From the NCBI RefSeq assembly GCF_032362555.1, contig NC_083517.1, forward strand, positions 764,001 through 828,000: 64,000 nucleotides of DNA, in the 5' to 3' direction. This stretch comes from Amyelois transitella (Eukaryota; Arthropoda; Insecta; Lepidoptera; Pyralidae). Made by a program: the position numbers and the translations under genes. The notes below the pieces were generated by a model. It searched no databases. It was not told the origin of the DNA and saw only the letters and a program-made list of their open reading frames with translations. Positions 10,801 to 22,300 of the stretch are shown here, piece by piece (within the stretch, counting starts at the first letter, position 1; the number at the start of each line of letters is the position of its first letter).

Positions 10801-13800
10801 TTCTCCTGCTGCCGCCGCCGCAGCTCGTCGTCCTGCAGCCGCATGCGCGCGGCCAGCTCCCCCTCCTGCCGCAGCCCCCCCCCCCCACACACACCGACCT
10901 GCACAAACAGCGTGTTCTCCTGCTGCCGCCGCCGCAGCTCGTCGTCCTGCAGCCGCATGCGCGCGGCCAGCTCCCCCTCCTGCCGCAGCCCCCCCCCCCC
11001 ACACACACCGACCTGCACAAACAGCGTGTTCTCCTGCTGCCGCCGCCGCAGCTCGTCGTCCTGCAGCCGCATGCGCGCGGCCAGCTCCCCCTCCAGCCGC
11101 AGCCCCCCCCACACACACACACCGACCTGCACAAACAGCGTGTTCTCCTGCTGCCGCCGCCGCAGCTCGTCGTCCTGCAGCCGCATGCGCGCGGCCAGCT
11201 CCTCCTCCTGCCGCAGCAGCTGCGCGCGCTCGCAGTCGCGGCGCTCGTCGGCCGCGCGCGACGCCAGCTCCCAGCTGCGCTTCTGCCGCTCGCGGTCCTG
11301 CTCGCGCTGCCGGAGCTGCTCGCGCAGCAGCTCCGTCTCGTGCTCGTATCTGCAGGGAGAACATCGTTCAGCCAACTGCATGTGTATACCATAATGATCA
11401 AATACCAGTTAGGTTGGGTTGCGGAGGTCAGACGGGAGTCGCTTCGTTTAAAAACCTAAATCATCCAATCCAGGATCCATAGTCAAGGGCTTTACCCCCC
11501 AGCTCCTCTCCAGAATGATAAGGATGCAACCGGGACTATAGCCAAGAAGAAGAATTAATTACAGATGTTCAGACAAAAAAACGGCTAAATGTTCCTGAAC
11601 AAATTGCTGAGTTTGGCAGCATATATTTATAATTATGGCACAGTTCCCAACATCCTTCAGACAAGCAAGCATACAATAAAACATCCAAGAACCTAAAGCG
11701 TACGCTGCTGCAGCCGAGCATATAGTCACTAACAGCTACAAGCGCCATTAATTACTCGCTATGGAAGACATGCAAAAGTTCGGACAAACCAACTGACCAT
11801 AAACCTCCAATAAAAGGTCATGCTCATTCTTGAGCTCGAACAAGCCAGGAAAAAGCCTATGCTTTTACTGAACATCTGGCTAAGATATTCATACCCAATA
11901 ATCCTAAACCTGGGATTGATGAAACAGACATTAACAGGGTTCTTGCATAGAACTTCCAGTTGGACCTATCTATGAAGGCAACGAGTCCCAGAGAAGTATG
12001 TAAACTCATAAGAAGTCTAGATAAGGCGCCAGGATATGACCTGATAGATAAAAAAGTGCTGATGGAACTACCTCGTAAGGCTGTAGTATAAATGACTAGT
12101 ATCTTCAATGCTATAATTAGAATAGGGAATTTCCAGGGCAATCCTTAAAAAGGCTTCTAAGCGTCCTTGCCGAACACTCAATAATTCCAGAACACAACAT
12201 TCCAGAACAGCCAGCATTATGCTGAGGGGGTACCCTTTCGGGAGCACCATACTACATGTTTATTTTTGTACATATTTTTGTTTCCTTTTTTTGTCTTTTT
12301 GTTATGGTGTTCTTTGAATAAATTCTTTTTTACTTTTTACTTTTTTTTTTTTTTTTTAACACCAGTTTGGATTTCGGCAACAACACTTAACCATGAAGCG
12401 GGTTCAGAGTGTCTGTCAAGCTATCAGAATATCGCTGGAACGAGGGGAATTCTGCTCATCAGCTTTCATTGACATACAACAGGCATTTGATAGAGTTATG
12501 GCAGAAAGGACTGTTATATAAAATAAAATAAAACCTCCCTCACACGTTCTATAGTTTACTGGCGTCCTAACTTTCGGATAGAATATTTCAAGTCCTGAAA
12601 AGAGCAGTACGTCAAAATTCTACGATTTACACATAGGAGTTCCCCAAGGTTCGGTTCTTGGACCAGTACTTTATACAATTTTTACGTCAGATCTACCAAA
12701 CCATCCCAGTTACAGTGACCACCTTCGCAGATGATACGGCGATCCTTGCAACTAGACAAGATCACGTTGACGCTTTACGTACACTACAAAATAGCCTCAA
12801 CTAAATACAAAAATGGTTAGATAAGTTGAGGATAACTGCAAGCGCGTCAAAGTCAACCCAAAAAACCTTCACGTGAGGTTAAACCTCCCGTACAACAGGG
12901 TGGCCAACAACTACTACATAGTGATTCTGTAAAATACCTGAGAATTCATCTAGACCGCAGACTAACTTGGAGAAGACACATTGAACGTAAAAGAGAAGAA
13001 TTAAGTATAAGTTATGGAGGGCTTCAATGGCTTTATAAAGCAATATACAAGCTAATATGGACATATAGCATCCAACTGTTGGAATCAGCATGTAACTAAA
13101 AAGTTAATACTATACAAATAGCTAAATACTCCATACTAAAACATCTCGCCAACACACCATGGTTCATAAGAAATTCTAAGATCCATGAGCATCTACAAAT
13201 AATAACAGTTAAGGAAGAGATTCCTCTTATCAAAATGTGGCGTGTGATCCCGGCACTAATAGAAAAAAAGAATACAACCACTCCATCACTTTCCCATGGA
13301 TGTTGTAAAAGGCGACTAAGGAATAAGTTTATAATCTTGAGATTCTTTTAGGCTTTAGACTAGCAACATGTCACTATTAGAATCTCAATTCTATCATTGA
13401 GCCAAACAGCTGTGTGTGTCATATCAGTATTTTCAAACATAACCCGCCACAAAGGATATAGACTTGATGATATGTATCACACATATTCACTACTAGCAAA
13501 TCTAGTACTAACTTGGCATATTCCATCTGAGCTTCGAGTTTCTCCTCCTCCGCGGCGAGCTCCTTCTTGAGGGTTTCTTCCTTCTGGCGGTGCAGCTCAT
13601 GCAGCTGCTTCCATCTGGTGCCGTACTCGTGCTCGAAACTGCTCAACTCCGAGAACCGTGGGCCAAGCTGTGTTTGTAAAAATATATTTATTACATTTAC
13701 CATTAAAATTGATTTCACTTTAGTTTCCCCTTTCGAGAGGAGCCTGACTCCTATATCATAGGGAAGCCTTTAAATGGGAGGTCAGCACAACAAACTTTTG

Positions 13801-16800
13801 TAGACTCATACTGAATAAACGATATTTGTATATTATAACAATTTGAGGGACATTAATGATAGGAGAATATGATCAAGCCGCTAAAATGTGAAATAGTGTG
13901 AGTTGAAACAGAATTATTTGTGTCTACAACTAGCAAACTGACCTGGATTTTCACGGGTAGCTTTTATAGATATAAACCTTCCTGTGAAAATTCGCCAACA
14001 TTTCAAACAGGAACAAAATCCGTCAACAACTTTCAGAAGATAAAATAAAGAAAATAGGTGGACTTTAGTAATAGTTATAATCATCATAATGACCGAAGTG
14101 TTTGTTTGGACAAATTAAGTCTGGAGATGCGTAGTTCAAGCATTATAATACACAAAACGTGTTCCCATGACACAGAGCAATGAAACTAAAAGAAAATAAA
14201 ATGTTTGGTGGCAAATTCAAGATCTTACCTCACGGGCCTTCAGGAACTCCGGATGCTTCTTGGGCAAGTTCTTCTCAGGGTAACCGTCAAACTCATCAGG
14301 CTCCTCGAAGCTCTCGACAATAACTGGACGAAGGGATCTAAAAGGCAAGATACAATTAAAATATCTGACCAAAATATCAAATGTAATGCAATAAATCACA
14401 AATGTTTTGCAACTTACGAAGTTAGGAAGAAACATTTTTCCGTGCAATTCCTAATGGCGGCCAATGCGCTAGGTTTTCGCGCGTATTCAACAACGCCTTC
14501 GCCAAGAGTCTTTCCTCTATCGTCAACCTTCACATAGGCTCTCTCAATTTTCCCGAATATCTCAAAGGCTCGGTACAACAATTCGTTAGACACAAACGGA
14601 GGTAGGTTCTTGACTCGGATAGCGCTGTTGTGCGGGGCGAATCTCACTCTCAATGTTCTACCGTTTCTCATCTGGCCGTCAAGCTCACGCTTTGCTTTTT
14701 CTGCGCTTACTCTAAAATCCTATAAAAAAAAATACTTTAGTCACAAAAAAAAATCATTTGATTTAATAGTGTGATAAATATGTACAAAGACAGACACATC
14801 AATTCACATACTATATAATAGTTACATCTCACGAAAAATTCTATCCTTAGAATTTGCATAATAATTAAATAAGAATATTAGTTAACTTACCATTTTAATA
14901 AATCCAAAATTCTTCTCTTTGTTGAGGAACAACTCCGATGTCTCACCAAAGGGAGCAAACAATGCCAGGATTTCTTCTTCGGTCACATCATTGGTAAGGT
15001 TCCCGATGTACAGACGGCTCCTGCCATTAAATTTCACTTCGGTCTGATCAATTGGGGGCAAGTCCAGCAGTGGCCCCACTAAATCCTTCAGCTTATTTGC
15101 TAGCATTACTTCCTAGAATCACATTATACCTTTAAAATTAATGTAAACAACAAAGAGCCTTACTACTATAAACATAAGAAGCTTATCATTAGAGTTATTC
15201 AGCTCTGACCGCCAAAATCTGATATCCTGACTGTGGATTATTTAGTTAAGATCAAACCAAAAGAGAAAAGTAATAATTATAATTAATAGTGGATTGTTTG
15301 GGAGATCAGACCAGAACAGGTCAAGTTTTTGATCAAAGCATAACTTTTTGTAAACCTTGTGGGCACAAGTTACACTTTGATGACTGAACAGTCTTTTTAA
15401 AAGACCCTTTATTAAAATGCTGTAATAGTCATCTTGTCAAGGGAAATATAATCTAAACATTCTGAATATCAAAAAAGTCTTACTTCTCTCTGCGCAGGTT
15501 TCAGGCCATCCAAATTGCCATGCATAGGTCCTCGTCCACCTCTCTGTTGCTGTTGGTTGCGCGGTGGACCACCTGGTCCGCCTGGACCGCCACCTTGCTT
15601 CGGTCCAAAAGGCCTGTTGCCTTGGTTGATGTTGTTGCCACCAGGTTTATTACCAGGGCCACCTTGACCTTGGTTAAAGTTGTTACCACCGGGCTTGTTC
15701 CCGGGACCACCCTGGTTAAAGTTACCACCCTGTTTGTTGCCTGGACCACCCGGGCCTTGGTTGAAGTTTCCGCCAGGTTTGTTACCGGGCCCACCTTGGT
15801 TCCAGCCTCCTTGCTTATTGGGACCTCCAAAGCTCCCATTCATGTTCTGTTGAAAGAGCATCCATGTAAAAAAATGTAACACTGCTTTGAATTATTTATA
15901 GAAAGAATATTCTTTATAGAAAGAATTTTAAACCAATTCTTTCTATCGCACAGCTTGGCAAGGGCACTTTTTTTTATAATAAATTTGAGTGTTTTTGATG
16001 ATTTCATTTGAGAGTGGACATTGTAAGACATTGTAATACAGGTGCATTATCAAGCCAGTGAGGTTCCTACATGTGGTAAACTTACCCTTTGCTGTTGGTT
16101 CTGGTTGCCTTGATTTTGGTTTTGATTCTGATTCTTTGTCTCTGGAGCAGCTCTGTCAACCTTGTCCTGGGACTCCGTTGCATTCTGAGCAGGCTTGGCT
16201 TGTTGCTGTTGAGGCGGAGTTGTTTTCTGTTGCTGTGGTGACGGTTTCTGAGTGGGAGTCTCCGGCTTCTGTGGTTGGTTTTGTTGTTGAGGCTTAGTCT
16301 GTTGTTGTTGGGCTGCCGGTTTCTGTTGCTGGGGCTGTTGCTGGTTTTGTTGTTGACCTTGTTGCTGCTGGGGCTTTGCAGCAGGTTGATTCTGTTTGAT
16401 CTAAAATATTGTTACAATATTTAGCATCACTTTCATAAACATGAGTAGTGATAAATATGGTGAAAGTGTACAAAAATAAACAGGGTTCGTGTTGGAGACC
16501 AACCTCTTTTGAGTTTCAGTGGCTTTTTCGCTTCTTCTAATTCTCATATTTGGTGCGATTCCATTTTTTTCATAATTTTATTTTAACGGTATACTAATAG
16601 TTTGTTTATTGCATGATAAGAGTAAAACAGTAATGAGAAAATGTAAAATGACTTCAGTGAATTTTCATCTCAATGAAGCTTAAGTATCACTGACTGTAAA
16701 CTCTTTGCCTGACTAATATTTATGCATTACATTTAACATATATTTTTAATTCCAAACAGTCAGCATTTTCCAAATTGAGATGACTCACTGGTTAAAGATA

Positions 16801-17165
16801 AATGAGCTCCCAAGTAGCAAAATTGAGGTTATAATTTGAATGGAATCATCACGTCAAAATGGCGCTGACGCTTAGAAAAATCAATATCAATTATAAATAA
16901 TATAGCTATTTATTCATATACTTAAATATCAATCTAGAAAATAAAGCTAATAGTTAAACAAAGATTTTGTGAAATGCATAGATACCTCATTATTAGGTCG
17001 TTGACCTCCTTGACCCTGATTTTGATTCCTCTGGTTCTGGTTGTGTTCAAATCTAGAATTTCCACGGAAACCTCCACGATTATTACCGCGTCGACCACCT
17101 TGCCTTTGAGGTTGCGGCGGTCCGCCAAAACCTCTATTGTATTGATTCATAGCTTGCATTTGCAT
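7886..17165 (-). CDS. nonA: nonA / SFPQ-NONO (DBHS) family RNA-binding protein
   Basis: A nuclear DBHS protein. The family binds RNA and DNA as dimers and acts in transcription, splicing, RNA retention and repair. Coding exons in transcript order: 17165-16986, 16400-16086, 15846-15484, 15112-14891, 14719-14418, 14337-14229, 13667-13513, 11349-11127, 10562-10497, 8008-7886. All phases agree and give 685 aa. Residues 1-60 are RGG/N-rich, 61-165 Q/P-rich, and 166-286 hold GGPGNKPGGN-type repeats. RRM1 is about 317-388 (RNP2 LYIGNL, RNP1-like NFGFIKM) and RRM2 about 393-470 (IRVKNLPP). Then come a NOPS segment (RPVIVESFEEPDEFDGYPEK), a long charged coiled coil (about 505-640) and the basic end NKRRRF. 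The start is the first ATG after a 3' splice site; MQMQAM gives nearby alternatives. The length of exon 8 is uncertain because three more in-frame donors follow it. Confidence 0.93.
8930..8990. repeat. short direct repeat (GTTTAGTATAGTATAGTTA)
   Basis: GAACGTTTAGTATAGTATAG occurs twice, about 30 bp apart, followed by a further TTAGTATAGTAG. This is a small tandem array in the last intron of nonA. Confidence 0.6.
8997..9095 (-). mobile_element. CATA-tailed LINE 3' end
   Basis: A CATACATACATACATA tail precedes ATCACGCCTCTTTCCCGGAG and the CCACTTGCCACGATCTCTGC block. It is very close to the copy at 23263-23490 but shorter. It lies in the last nonA intron. Confidence 0.75.
9323..9510. mobile_element. 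interspersed repeat beginning ACTAGCGACCCGCCCCGGC
   Basis: Begins ACTAGCGACCCGCCCCGGCT, then ACAAAAAACCGCATCAAAAT, and ends near CTATGTAGTGATTT. Degenerate relatives are at about 10055-10215 and 13915-14065. It is non-coding and of a type common in moth genomes; its class is not certain. Confidence 0.6.
10730..11216 (-). repeat. 114-bp tandem array duplicating an exon end plus its 5' splice site
   Basis: On the minus strand, four units start at 11216, 11102, 10988 and 10874; a fifth, truncated copy starts at 10756. Each unit carries the nonA exon-8 segment ending ENTLFVQ, then the donor CAG|GTCGGTGTGTG and a GT/G-rich spacer. The donor-proximal exon ends are 11127, 11013, 10899 and 10785, exactly 114 bp apart, so using any of them keeps the frame. 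Spacers 1-3 are each 22 bp although their C-run/AC-run mixes differ (8 versus 12 C). Spacer 4 is 26 bp and would break the frame. Read-through adds 38 aa per unit. Confidence 0.9.
11413..11560 (-). mobile_element. GAAGCGACTCCCGTCTGACC-family repeat, minus copy
   Basis: The blocks GCGGAGGTCAGACGGGAGTC and CCAGGATCCATAGTC, in reverse order, mark a minus-strand copy of the family at 28845-29120. It lies in nonA intron 7, between the tandem exon array and the decayed reverse transcriptase. Confidence 0.6.
11640..13255 (+). pseudogene. decayed jockey-like LINE reverse transcriptase
   Basis: Plus-strand pieces in changing frames match the order of a jockey-type RT. An upstream segment reads SLDKAPGYDLIDKKVLMELP and IFNAIIRIGNF. 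Then comes a QHSTMEQ-like and FIDIQQAFDRV region at about 12375-12500, VPQGSVLGPVLY and FADDTAIL at about 12640-12745, and late segments TWRRHIE, LIWTYSIQL and PWFIRNSKIH at about 12965-13180. The FADD catalytic motif is still readable, but stops and frameshifts disable the gene. A short retroelement tail is inserted at about 12215-12350. It is antisense to nonA within intron 7. Confidence 0.75.
12215..12355 (+). mobile_element. short retroelement tail nested in the LINE remnant
   Basis: GCTGAGGGGGTACCCTTTCG through TTATGGTGTTCTTTGAATAA plus a long T-rich end. It is related to 3560-3700. Reverse-transcriptase similarity stops before it and resumes after it, so it inserted later. Confidence 0.55.
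13262..13440 (+). mobile_element. GGATGTCGTAAAAGGCGACT-family repeat
   Basis: The landmarks CCACTCCATC, CCCATGGATGTTGTAAAAGG, CGACTAAGG and AGCCAAACAGCTG identify the most abundant repeat of the window. Other copies include 24680-24895, 32545-32765, 43970-44250, 46005-46215, 53725-53890 and 60135-60310 on plus, and 20548-20705, 24064-24298, 26648-26765, 27326-27590, 29155-29375, 40895-41148, 47075-47325 and 63615-63785 on minus. Full copies end in GATATAGACGTGATTATATG plus (TATG)n. Probably a SINE or LINE tail. Confidence 0.65.
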
Positions 17166-17269
17166 TCTGGAAAACAGAAATAATACCACTTTCTAAAATT
17201 CAGCGTCACATCACATTTACATGCCTAAAATGATAACTCACGTTAGGTAAATAACTTTTAAATACTTAC

Positions 17270-17420
17270 AGCTGATATCTTAAAGATGTAAAATTTCTTG
17301 TGCGCTAATTAAGCGAATTATATATGTATGTATCTAAAAATTCACCCGGTTCACGCACGCAATTTTACAACGCAAAACGGGGACACAATAAGAAAAGAAT
17401 GGTGGCATGCAAAATGGCGG
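17270..17420 (-). other. nonA: predicted 5' non-coding exon of nonA
   Basis: The nonA start codon lies one base after a 3' splice site (TTCTGTTTTCCAG), so a 5' leader exon must lie upstream. A strong donor, CAGCT|GTAAGTAT, ends at 17270 on the minus strand. The leader exon therefore likely runs from about 17420 to 17270. Its upstream limit is a guess. Confidence 0.5.
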
Positions 17421-17734
17421 CAGGCCCGGTGACGCGCTCGTGACGTGGGGCCTTCAGTGTTACCAATCGAAATATAGGAAGGAACGAATAAAAAATGCAA
17501 TGCAATGTTTTTATTCCAGCCCAACGAAGGATGAAAAAATAACAATAGTTGTCAATGTCAGTAAGTTAATGCCAAAACAAATCCAGAACTTATTCACAAT
17601 CATCACATTCGCAGGTTCAGTGTTTTCTTTCATAACAGTTGAATTTTTCAGCTTGTGAAAGAATTTATCAATGGTTTGAAAGCAGTTTTTGTCTTAGCGC
17701 AGGAAAGAAAGAAAATCTTTTATTTATTTTAGCC
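17340..17734. promoter_or_regulatory. bidirectional promoter region, nonA (-) / XPF (+)
   Basis: This is the interval between two divergent genes. It holds the only locally GC-rich stretch, with CAAAATGGCGGC at 17410-17421, an exact match to the YY1/Pho-type consensus CAAnATGGCGGC, and TCGTGACGTGGGG (CRE-like core TGACGT). No TATA box is obvious. Shared regulation is inferred from the geometry. Confidence 0.5.
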
Positions 17735-19368
17735 ATGGATAATAATGAAACAGCTACCTTGCCTGTGAATAAGGATTATAAATATCCGTTATTAACATTT
17801 GAAAAACAAATATTTATTGATGTGTTTGAGAAGGATTCTCTACTTATTATGGCCAAGTAAGTAAAATTACTGTGCTCTTTGGTTTTCTGCCCAGTTGCCA
17901 TAACTTTAATTTTAACTATAAAGTTTGAAATAAATTATAAGCCCAAGTTAGCCAATTTTCAATTTCATTCAAATTAATTTCTAGGCATAGGCCTGCCTAG
18001 AAATTAATTACGATTTTGGAACTGGGCCCATAACCTGATAGATTACAGAAGAAAAATCAGAATAGTAAATGTAATGAATTATATTAATCAGAGCTTGCAT
18101 GAAGAGAGTTATGAATGCAGATGTAGCAAAGGAAGTATGCAGAGATCTTGGCAAGTGGTAAGATGTAGTCTCTGCCTACCACACTGGGAAAAGGCGTGAT
18201 TTTATGTATGTATGTTATATTAATTGTAATATATCATTCATAAAGAGATGTATGTATGTTAAAATTGTAATTTTTTATATCTGACTTTCTATTACGCTAA
18301 AAGTGTATCTATATAATAAAAGGTAAACAGGAAATTAAATCGAAATTTTTTTTGTAAATATTATTTTAATATTGCAGAGGTATGAGCTACAACAACATTT
18401 TGTCTAATTTGCTATGGGTGTATAAAGACCCTGAAAACTTAGTTCTGGTATTAAACAGCAGCGACCATGAGGAGAAATATTTCACTGATCAGTTCAGCCT
18501 GGTGCCATTACCTAACCTTGGTTCTGAAAGGTAAGAACAATTAAAACCAGATAAATGTGAATTTATTATTATGTATTTACCTACATGGTGTATGTTTTTT
18601 ACTGAACTTCTATTTTTACTCTACAACTAGTTGCACATGGGTTTTCACCAGCATTAATTTTCAGAATAAAGTAGCCAATGTTACTCCTAAGGCTTTTTCT
18701 CTCTTTATATATCAATTATCATCTAAAACTGTACAGTAGTTCTTTGAATATTTTTTATTAAATAGATATTTGAATATTTTTTTTATAAACTTGTCTCATT
18801 AAAAAGTTGGTAAGTATATAAAATTATCAGACATTTCCTTTTGAGTTAATTTAAAACTAAACACTAATAATATTTTCAGAGAAAAAGCCTATCTGGAGGG
18901 CGGAGTCCATTTTGTGTCCACAAGGATTCTGGTAGTGGACTTACTGAAGAAAAGAGTGCCAATATCCCACATCACCGGTATTATAGTTCTCAGAGCACAC
19001 ACAGTTTTGGAGTCATGTCAAGAAGCATTTGCTCTAAGACTTTATAGGCAAAGCAATAAGGTAAAGTCATGGTTATGGAATTATTAGTGTTAACTGTATA
19101 AACTGTTGTACAGTCAACATCATATAAACCTAGCTGAATTCACCTCTATTATTGCATTAAAGAGTTCCATGGTAACTTCCTTAACTAAATGTAAGGTTTA
19201 AGCAATTATAGGTACCTAGAAGGAAAAATAAGGACGAAAATAGGAGGAAAGAACTAATGCATGTATGAAGTCTTAGGTAGTGAAAAAGTACTGAAAATAT
19301 CTATTAAAAATGTGTTTAGAGCAAGTGAATCAATACTATTTTTACTACGCTTTTATTAGCTTGGGTTG

Positions 19369-19399
<31 letters not shown>

Positions 19400-22300
19400 C
19401 GGAATCTTTGAGCTTAATTTTCACTGATTTCTAAACGTCTGATCAACTTGAAACTTTGCACACGTATCAAGGACCGATGACAATGCAATATTTTGATAAG
19501 AGTTTCTCATTATCCTTATTAAAACTGCCAGGATTAATAAATTCATTTTTAGATCCTTCGTATGAGAGTAAGAGAGACAGAGATAGCACCAGTGCCAGTA
19601 ATCTCCATACAAGAAACCAAGAAGTTCTGACGCATAAGGAGTCCAAAAAGAGATGTAATATATTTCCATATAATGTTACTATTAACCTGAGGCTTTTTTA
19701 TTTCATCGCATCGCTCTATTTAGAATTACCATTAGAAACAATAGTAGAATTAGTAGAATATTTTAAAACAATAAAAAATATATAAGTAATAAAACAAAAG
19801 TAATAAATGAAAATTGAACAACTAAATTTACAACAATACAAGAATAAAGTTACTACCTACAGAACTTTGCGATATTTAATACGTATTTAACATATTAATG
19901 CGATTCTTGAATTAACATTATGTAACTTTTGCATATTTATAATAGCAACACTGTAATACTCGCTTGGAAAATGAGTGACAGTTTGTTTATTTATGTAAAA
20001 TAAGTTTTGCAGTAAGTTTTGAATTCGATTCTAACACCTGTAAACTTTCTTTCTGTTTTTTTACCGGTGCCTGTGTATTTACCTATTTGCACTTTGTTTT
20101 GTGCTGATAACTTGTCGTTATTTGGAGTTTGGAATCTTCCGTTGAGTCGAGCTTTGTTCTTCCGGATATTCGTGTGATTTTATCATCTGAGATTGGACTC
20201 TGACTGTGTTCACTGTGTTGTGCAGATATTTTGAGATAGGACTCCTGTAAAAAGTACCTGATTATTTGAGATAGGAGTCCCAAGTTTGTGTTTGTTTTTG
20301 TGAAAGACAGATTTTACTACAAAAGTGCCACGATGTCTTCAGATAAACATTGTTGCGTTCCTGGTTGTAAAGGCAGTGGAGGTATGTTTGAAATATTTTT
20401 GTTCCTGTAGCAATCTGCCTCTTAATCTTGTGGTTTGATTCCTGGCAAGGCCACAATCGAAAATTGTTATGTTTGCTGGATAGTCAAAAATATTATTAAC
20501 AGTGATTTATCACTATAAAATTCTTTTCAACTGGGTTTAACAATCATCATACATACATGCATACATATAATCACGTCTATATCCCTTGCGGGGTAGACAG
20601 AGCCAACAGTCTTGTAAAGACTGATAGGCCACCTTCAGCTATTGGGCTTTAAGATAGAATTGAGATTCAAATAGTGACAGGTTGCTAGCCCATCGCCTAA
20701 AAAAGAATCATGATGATGAGAATATTATGAGATTTAATCCAATCAGGCCACATATAACTTTAAGAAAGTTAGTTGTGAAAACCTCCGGCGATGGGCGCAT
20801 GGTTGCGAAAGTCATTTCTAGTAAGATAGTTATACAGCGTAGTAGAAGTAGTAGGAAGTTAACACTTCTACCAAAAAATAATACTAGGCGTTTTATTGCT
20901 AATCAAACTAAAAAATAGAAAATAAATAATAGTTTAAAAAAAACTAAAAAACTACGCTTTATTGCTAATCAAACTAAAAAATAGAAAATAAAATTTAAAG
21001 ACAAAGGAATTATAAAACAGTAGTAGCAAGTCGAACAATCGGTTATAGTCAATTACCTCCGATTAAAATTATAACAAAATTAAATTTATAAACAAAACAA
21101 TTTAAATCAGAGTAAAAAGCGTGGGGTGCATTTTACTTCATTTTCATAACTCTCTTGTCATAAATATATGCTAATAGAATGATTTTAATATTTACTACAT
21201 CAGGCACCCCACGCTTTTTACTCAGATTTCAATTGTTTTGTTTATAAATTTAATTTTGTTATAATTTTAATCGGAGGTAATTGACTATAACCGATTGTTC
21301 GACTTGCTACTACTGTTTTATAATTCCTTTGTCTTTAAATTTTATTTTCTATTTTTTAGTTTGATTAGCAATAAAGCGTAGTTTTTTAGTTTTTTTTAAA
21401 CTATTATTATAAATGTGTTTGTGTGTCTGTCTTTCACGTCAAAACCACTGAACTGATATATATTATTGAGTATGGAGAACAACATAGTATACTTTTCACG
21501 AGGGCAAAGCTACAATAAAAGGCTAGTGAGAATAAAAAATAATTTCAAACGTATCCCAAGTGTGAAACTAAAAACATATTGTCTGAAATTGAAAAAATAT
21601 CTGATCGACATTATTTTTATTTACAGACAGGATTCATCAAAGCATTTTCAAATTCCCCAATATCTTTCACATTTGGGTATCACCAAGTTGAAAAAGTGAT
21701 GAGGGCGCTGTTTGTGACTGAACTGTTCTTGTGGCCAAGGTGATAATAAACTTTTTTAACGAACTCCCAAAAAAAAAAAAACGGAGCAGGTTCCAATTCC
21801 CACATAAATTTTTAAGGTCGAGTGTCTGTTAAAAAAAGTATACATACTAAATTTATGTGACAATTACTGAATAGAATACCTACTTTATGGCGTTACGCGC
21901 GCGGGGACATCAGTTCCAGAAATAAATGTATTGTCGATTCCATTTTCAATTTATTTTTATTTTTTTAGTGTATTTTAAAGTCAGTTTATTTTTTTTTTAT
22001 TTTTTTTTTAAGCAAATAAGAATCTTACTTAGTAGTCGTGGCGCTAATCCCTGTTACTACTTCTCTAGAAGGAGCCCTGTTCTAACACGCGAGCTGCAGA
22101 TTGCACACTGAATCAATGGTATCGTGTCTAAAGGTCTTGGTTTGTCTACAAAGCTTGGTATCTGTTAAAGCTTCTATATGACCACTACACCACACTTTCT
22201 ACTCGTAAAATATACCACAATTTGCCGACAAATTCAACACATTCATCATTATTTTCCATATAACAGATTCCATGGCGTCATAATTCAAGATCTGAAATGT

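Noticed and set aside
10662-11401. Long overlapping open frames of 198-240 codons on both strands across the nonA array
   Set aside because: They arise from the GC-rich 114-bp repeat. Only the minus frame containing the DBHS coiled coil fits the family; the other frames are Cys/Ser/Arg- or Ala/Gly-rich shadows.
15501-15882. 112- and 119-codon frames over the GGN-rich exon
   Set aside because: Shadow frames of the nonA GGPGNKPGGN-type repeat exon.
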